A DNA stretch of 7,797 nucleotides from Arcobacter sp. UBA7394 (GTDB lineage Bacteria > Campylobacterota > Campylobacteria > Campylobacterales > Arcobacteraceae), in NCBI GenBank assembly GCA_002470185.1, contig DKNG01000138.1:1-7797 (forward strand), given 5' to 3'. The notes beneath the pieces are model-generated. The model saw nothing but the letters and a program-made list of their open reading frames with translations, was not told the origin of the DNA and made no database searches. A program made the translations under genes and the position numbers. Positions 5,690-7,797 of this stretch are shown here, in pieces; positions within the stretch are counted from its first letter, which is position 1; every line of letters begins with the position of its first letter.

Positions 5690-6856
5690 ATGGAAAAAGT
5701 TTTAATCCTTGGTGGAAGTTATAGAGATATATCTCTAATTAAAGCATGTAAAGAACTAGGATACTACACTATTACTCTTGGTTCAAGAGATGACTATATT
5801 GGTCATACTTATGCAGATTCTTTTTACAAAGAAAACTATAATGATTTTGAATTAATTAAAAAAATTATATCAGTTGAAGATATTAATTATTTAATTCCTG
5901 GTAGTGGTGAAGAACCTTACATGAATGTAGTTAAATTATCAAATGAATTAAATATAGGGAATTACGATACTTATGAAAATGCGCAAGTATTGCATAATAA
6001 ATGGAAATTTAAAGAGTTTTGTTTAAAACACAAACTATGTGTGGCAAAGGGTCAAAGATACAAGAATCACTTAGATTTAGATAATCTAGATTTCCCTTTA
6101 ATTATAAAGCCAGTAAGTATGTCTGGAGGGAAAGGAACTACTATTGTTTCAAATAAAGAAGAATTAGAAATAGCCCTAGATTATGCAAAAAAATATAATC
6201 AGGAAATATTAATTGAAGAAGCAATAGATGGGGATATATTTTCATACTCAGTAGTTATTTCTAATAAAAAAGTTATTTATGAATTTACAGCAAGAGAATA
6301 TACTTATATTAATAAATATATAATCTCTTCTGCTCACTCATGTAAATTAGATACAGAAATATTAAAACTTTTAAAAGACAATGTTGAAATTATGGCAAAT
6401 GAATTATCTATGGTAGATGGTATGTTCCATTTACAAGTAATTATAAAAGATAAAACACCCTATATTATTGATGTAACAAGAAGAATAGCTGGTGATTTAT
6501 ATCCTGACCTTATTGAAAAATGTGATGATGTACAATATCTTAAATCAGTTGTTCAAGCTTATACTGGTAATAAAATTTCAGATGAATTTTTACATAAAAA
6601 TAAAAAACAAAAATTCTTAATTAGACAATGTTTATTAGCTGATAGAAATGGTGAATTTATAAATACATATATAAATGACAAAATCAAGAATAAGATAGTT
6701 TCTCAATTAGATTTAATTTCTTCAGGTACAATTATAGATGATTATTTAAATACTTTAATTGGTATTGTATTTATCCAACTTGATAAATATGATGAGGAGT
6801 TTATAATTAATTTAACAAAACTCATTTATCCAAAGATAATAGAAAATGAATTATAA
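5690..6856 (+). CDS. ATP-grasp family ligase
   Basis: This 388-residue protein has the three-part ATP-grasp layout. An N-terminal Rossmann-like pre-ATP domain starts KVLILGGSYRD (3-13) and contains YLIPGSGEEPY (67-77). The ATP-binding domain has FPLIIKPVSMSGGKGT (135-150) with Lys140 and a glycine-rich loop, then ILIEEAIDGDIFS (173-185). The catalytic or metal segment is FHLQVIIKDKTPYIIDVTRR (246-265), followed by AGDLYPDLI (267-275). Such enzymes form an acyl-phosphate from a carboxylate and ATP and join it to an amine, thiol or other nucleophile. The usual E-x-N-x-R of the metal site reads Asp261-Val-Thr263-Arg-Arg; I recall similar TRRxxGDLY motifs in other polysaccharide-locus ATP-grasp proteins, so this may be a subfamily trait rather than decay. 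It could attach an amino acid or amide to a sugar acid such as a nonulosonate. The start is 11 bp after the previous stop with a weak ribosome binding site; the end overlaps the next gene by 11 bp. Confidence 0.87.
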   Translation: MEKVLILGGSYRDISLIKACKELGYYTITLGSRDDYIGHTYADSFYKENYNDFELIKKIISVEDINYLIPGSGEEPYMNVVKLSNELNIGNYDTYENAQVLHNKWKFKEFCLKHKLCVAKGQRYKNHLDLDNLDFPLIIKPVSMSGGKGTTIVSNKEELEIALDYAKKYNQEILIEEAIDGDIFSYSVVISNKKVIYEFTAREYTYINKYIISSAHSCKLDTEILKLLKDNVEIMANELSMVDGMFHLQVIIKDKTPYIIDVTRRIAGDLYPDLIEKCDDVQYLKSVVQAYTGNKISDEFLHKNKKQKFLIRQCLLADRNGEFINTYINDKIKNKIVSQLDLISSGTIIDDYLNTLIGIVFIQLDKYDEEFIINLTKLIYPKIIENEL

Positions 6857-7797
6857 ACCATCAATCTCAATAATTATTCCAATATTTAATGCAGAAAAAT
6901 TTGTTGAAAAATGTATATCAAGTATATTAAATCAACAAAGTGGCAATTACATATATGAAATAATAATTATTGATGATTGTTCTACAGATAAAACTATAGA
7001 CATTATCAAAAAATTTGAAAATATTATTAAAATCTATTCTACACATAAAAATAGTGGTCCCGGAGTAGCAAGAAATATAGGAATAGAGAAATCCTCTTAT
7101 GATTGGATATTATTTCTTGATGCAGATGATAGTTTAAAAGACAATACCCTTTATCAATTAAGTAAATCTATTATAGAAAATCCATCTTCTGATGCTATTA
7201 CTTATAATTGGGAATATGATTTATCTTCTAAAAATCAAATAGATAGAGTTGGACGATATGACTTTGAAAGTTTTAGTTCAACAAAAGAAGATCTAATAAA
7301 TGATTATATTTCTTGGAGAATGGATGGATCTGTAATTTATACTTTGATGTCAAAAGAACTAATAGAATCTAATAATATAGCTTTTAGAGATGGATATCAT
7401 GAGGATGTAGATTTTTTATTCAAAGTTTATTTTAATGCAAAAAATATTTTTATTTATGATGAAGTACTATATTCAAAAACTAATCATCAAGACTCAATCG
7501 TAAATAATATTTCAGAAAAACATATCAATGGTTTTTTAGATGCTTATGGAGAAATATTTAAGTTCTTACAAAATAAAAATAAGTTTGATAAAGATGTAAG
7601 CCATAACTTTTATATAGGATTTATTGGGGTAATTGTAACAAGAGTTAGAGAGATATGGGTTAATGGGAATTCTTCAAATAAATTTGGATTATATAACTAC
7701 TTATATACTTCTTTAAAAAAATTTGAAAAAGATTTTTTACTTGAAGAATCAATGCCAAAACTAAATACCCGATATTTTTTAATCTATAAATACTTTT
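6846..7797 (+). CDS. Family 2 (GT-A) glycosyltransferase (3' partial)
   Basis: The frame is open from the ATG at 6846 to the window end, giving 317 complete codons with no stop. The N-terminus is a classic GT2 domain: SISIIIPIFNAEKFV (6-20), IIIIDDCSTDKT (39-50) with the nucleotide-binding Asp43/Asp44, NSGPGVARNIGI (69-80), and the metal-binding DxD as FLDADD (90-95). YHEDVDFLFK (184-193) supplies the usual ED catalytic-base motif. The remaining ~110 visible residues are lysine- and aromatic-rich and resemble the C-terminal extension of capsule or lipooligosaccharide glycosyltransferases. There is no predicted membrane segment in the visible part, so it acts as a soluble or peripheral cytosolic enzyme. 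The start overlaps the end of the ATP-grasp gene by 11 bp and has only a weak purine-rich leader, so translational coupling is likely. Sugar specificity cannot be told. Confidence 0.9.
   Translation, partial: MNYKPSISIIIPIFNAEKFVEKCISSILNQQSGNYIYEIIIIDDCSTDKTIDIIKKFENIIKIYSTHKNSGPGVARNIGIEKSSYDWILFLDADDSLKDNTLYQLSKSIIENPSSDAITYNWEYDLSSKNQIDRVGRYDFESFSSTKEDLINDYISWRMDGSVIYTLMSKELIESNNIAFRDGYHEDVDFLFKVYFNAKNIFIYDEVLYSKTNHQDSIVNNISEKHINGFLDAYGEIFKFLQNKNKFDKDVSHNFYIGFIGVIVTRVREIWVNGNSSNKFGLYNYLYTSLKKFEKDFLLEESMPKLNTRYFLIYKYF

Overview
The window is an AT-rich (by eye about 70% A+T), tightly packed stretch of a bacterial surface-glycan biosynthesis locus. Strong preference for AGA, ATA and TTA codons, short spacers, AAAGGA-type ribosome binding sites and the gene content suggest a low-GC Campylobacterota organism (Arcobacter-, Sulfurimonas- or Campylobacter-like). 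That assignment is inference, because no rRNA or housekeeping marker is present. Eight protein genes are visible; the first and last run off the window. No RNA gene, mobile element or CRISPR array was seen.

Block 1 (1-2724, + strand) makes activated sugars. It starts inside a gene whose first ~47 visible residues look like the end of a NeuB-type SAF domain, fused in frame to a xylose-isomerase-like TIM barrel (2-1003). A complete GDP-mannose 4,6-dehydratase (gmd, 1018-2052) follows. An acylneuraminate-type CMP-sugar synthetase (2053-2724) comes next, its start touching the gmd stop. A NeuB-like synthase piece plus a CMP-transferase points to a CMP-activated nonulosonic (sialic/legionaminic-like) acid; Gmd points to a GDP-deoxyhexose.

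Block 2 (2713-3555, - strand) is a single class I SAM methyltransferase with a four-cysteine N-terminus. It runs against the locus and overlaps the CMP-transferase tail to tail by 12 bp. The 94-bp AT-rich gap at 3556-3649 is the only real intergenic region and must hold divergent start signals.

Block 3 (3650-7797, + strand) has a GmhA-like SIS sugar-phosphate isomerase, a CgeB-like GT-B glycosyltransferase starting at GTG, an ATP-grasp ligase, and a family 2 (GT-A) glycosyltransferase cut by the window end. Two of its three junctions are 11-bp overlaps, so it reads as one operon.

Taken together the genes would make at least two nucleotide sugars (CMP- and GDP-linked), modify sugars by isomerisation, methylation and possibly ATP-dependent acylation or amidation, and transfer them to a glycan, glycolipid or flagellin. 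The most unusual items are the NeuB/TIM-barrel fusion, the ATP-grasp enzyme with a DVTRR motif in place of the usual E-x-N, and the reversed methyltransferase. Sugar identity and acceptor cannot be read from this window.
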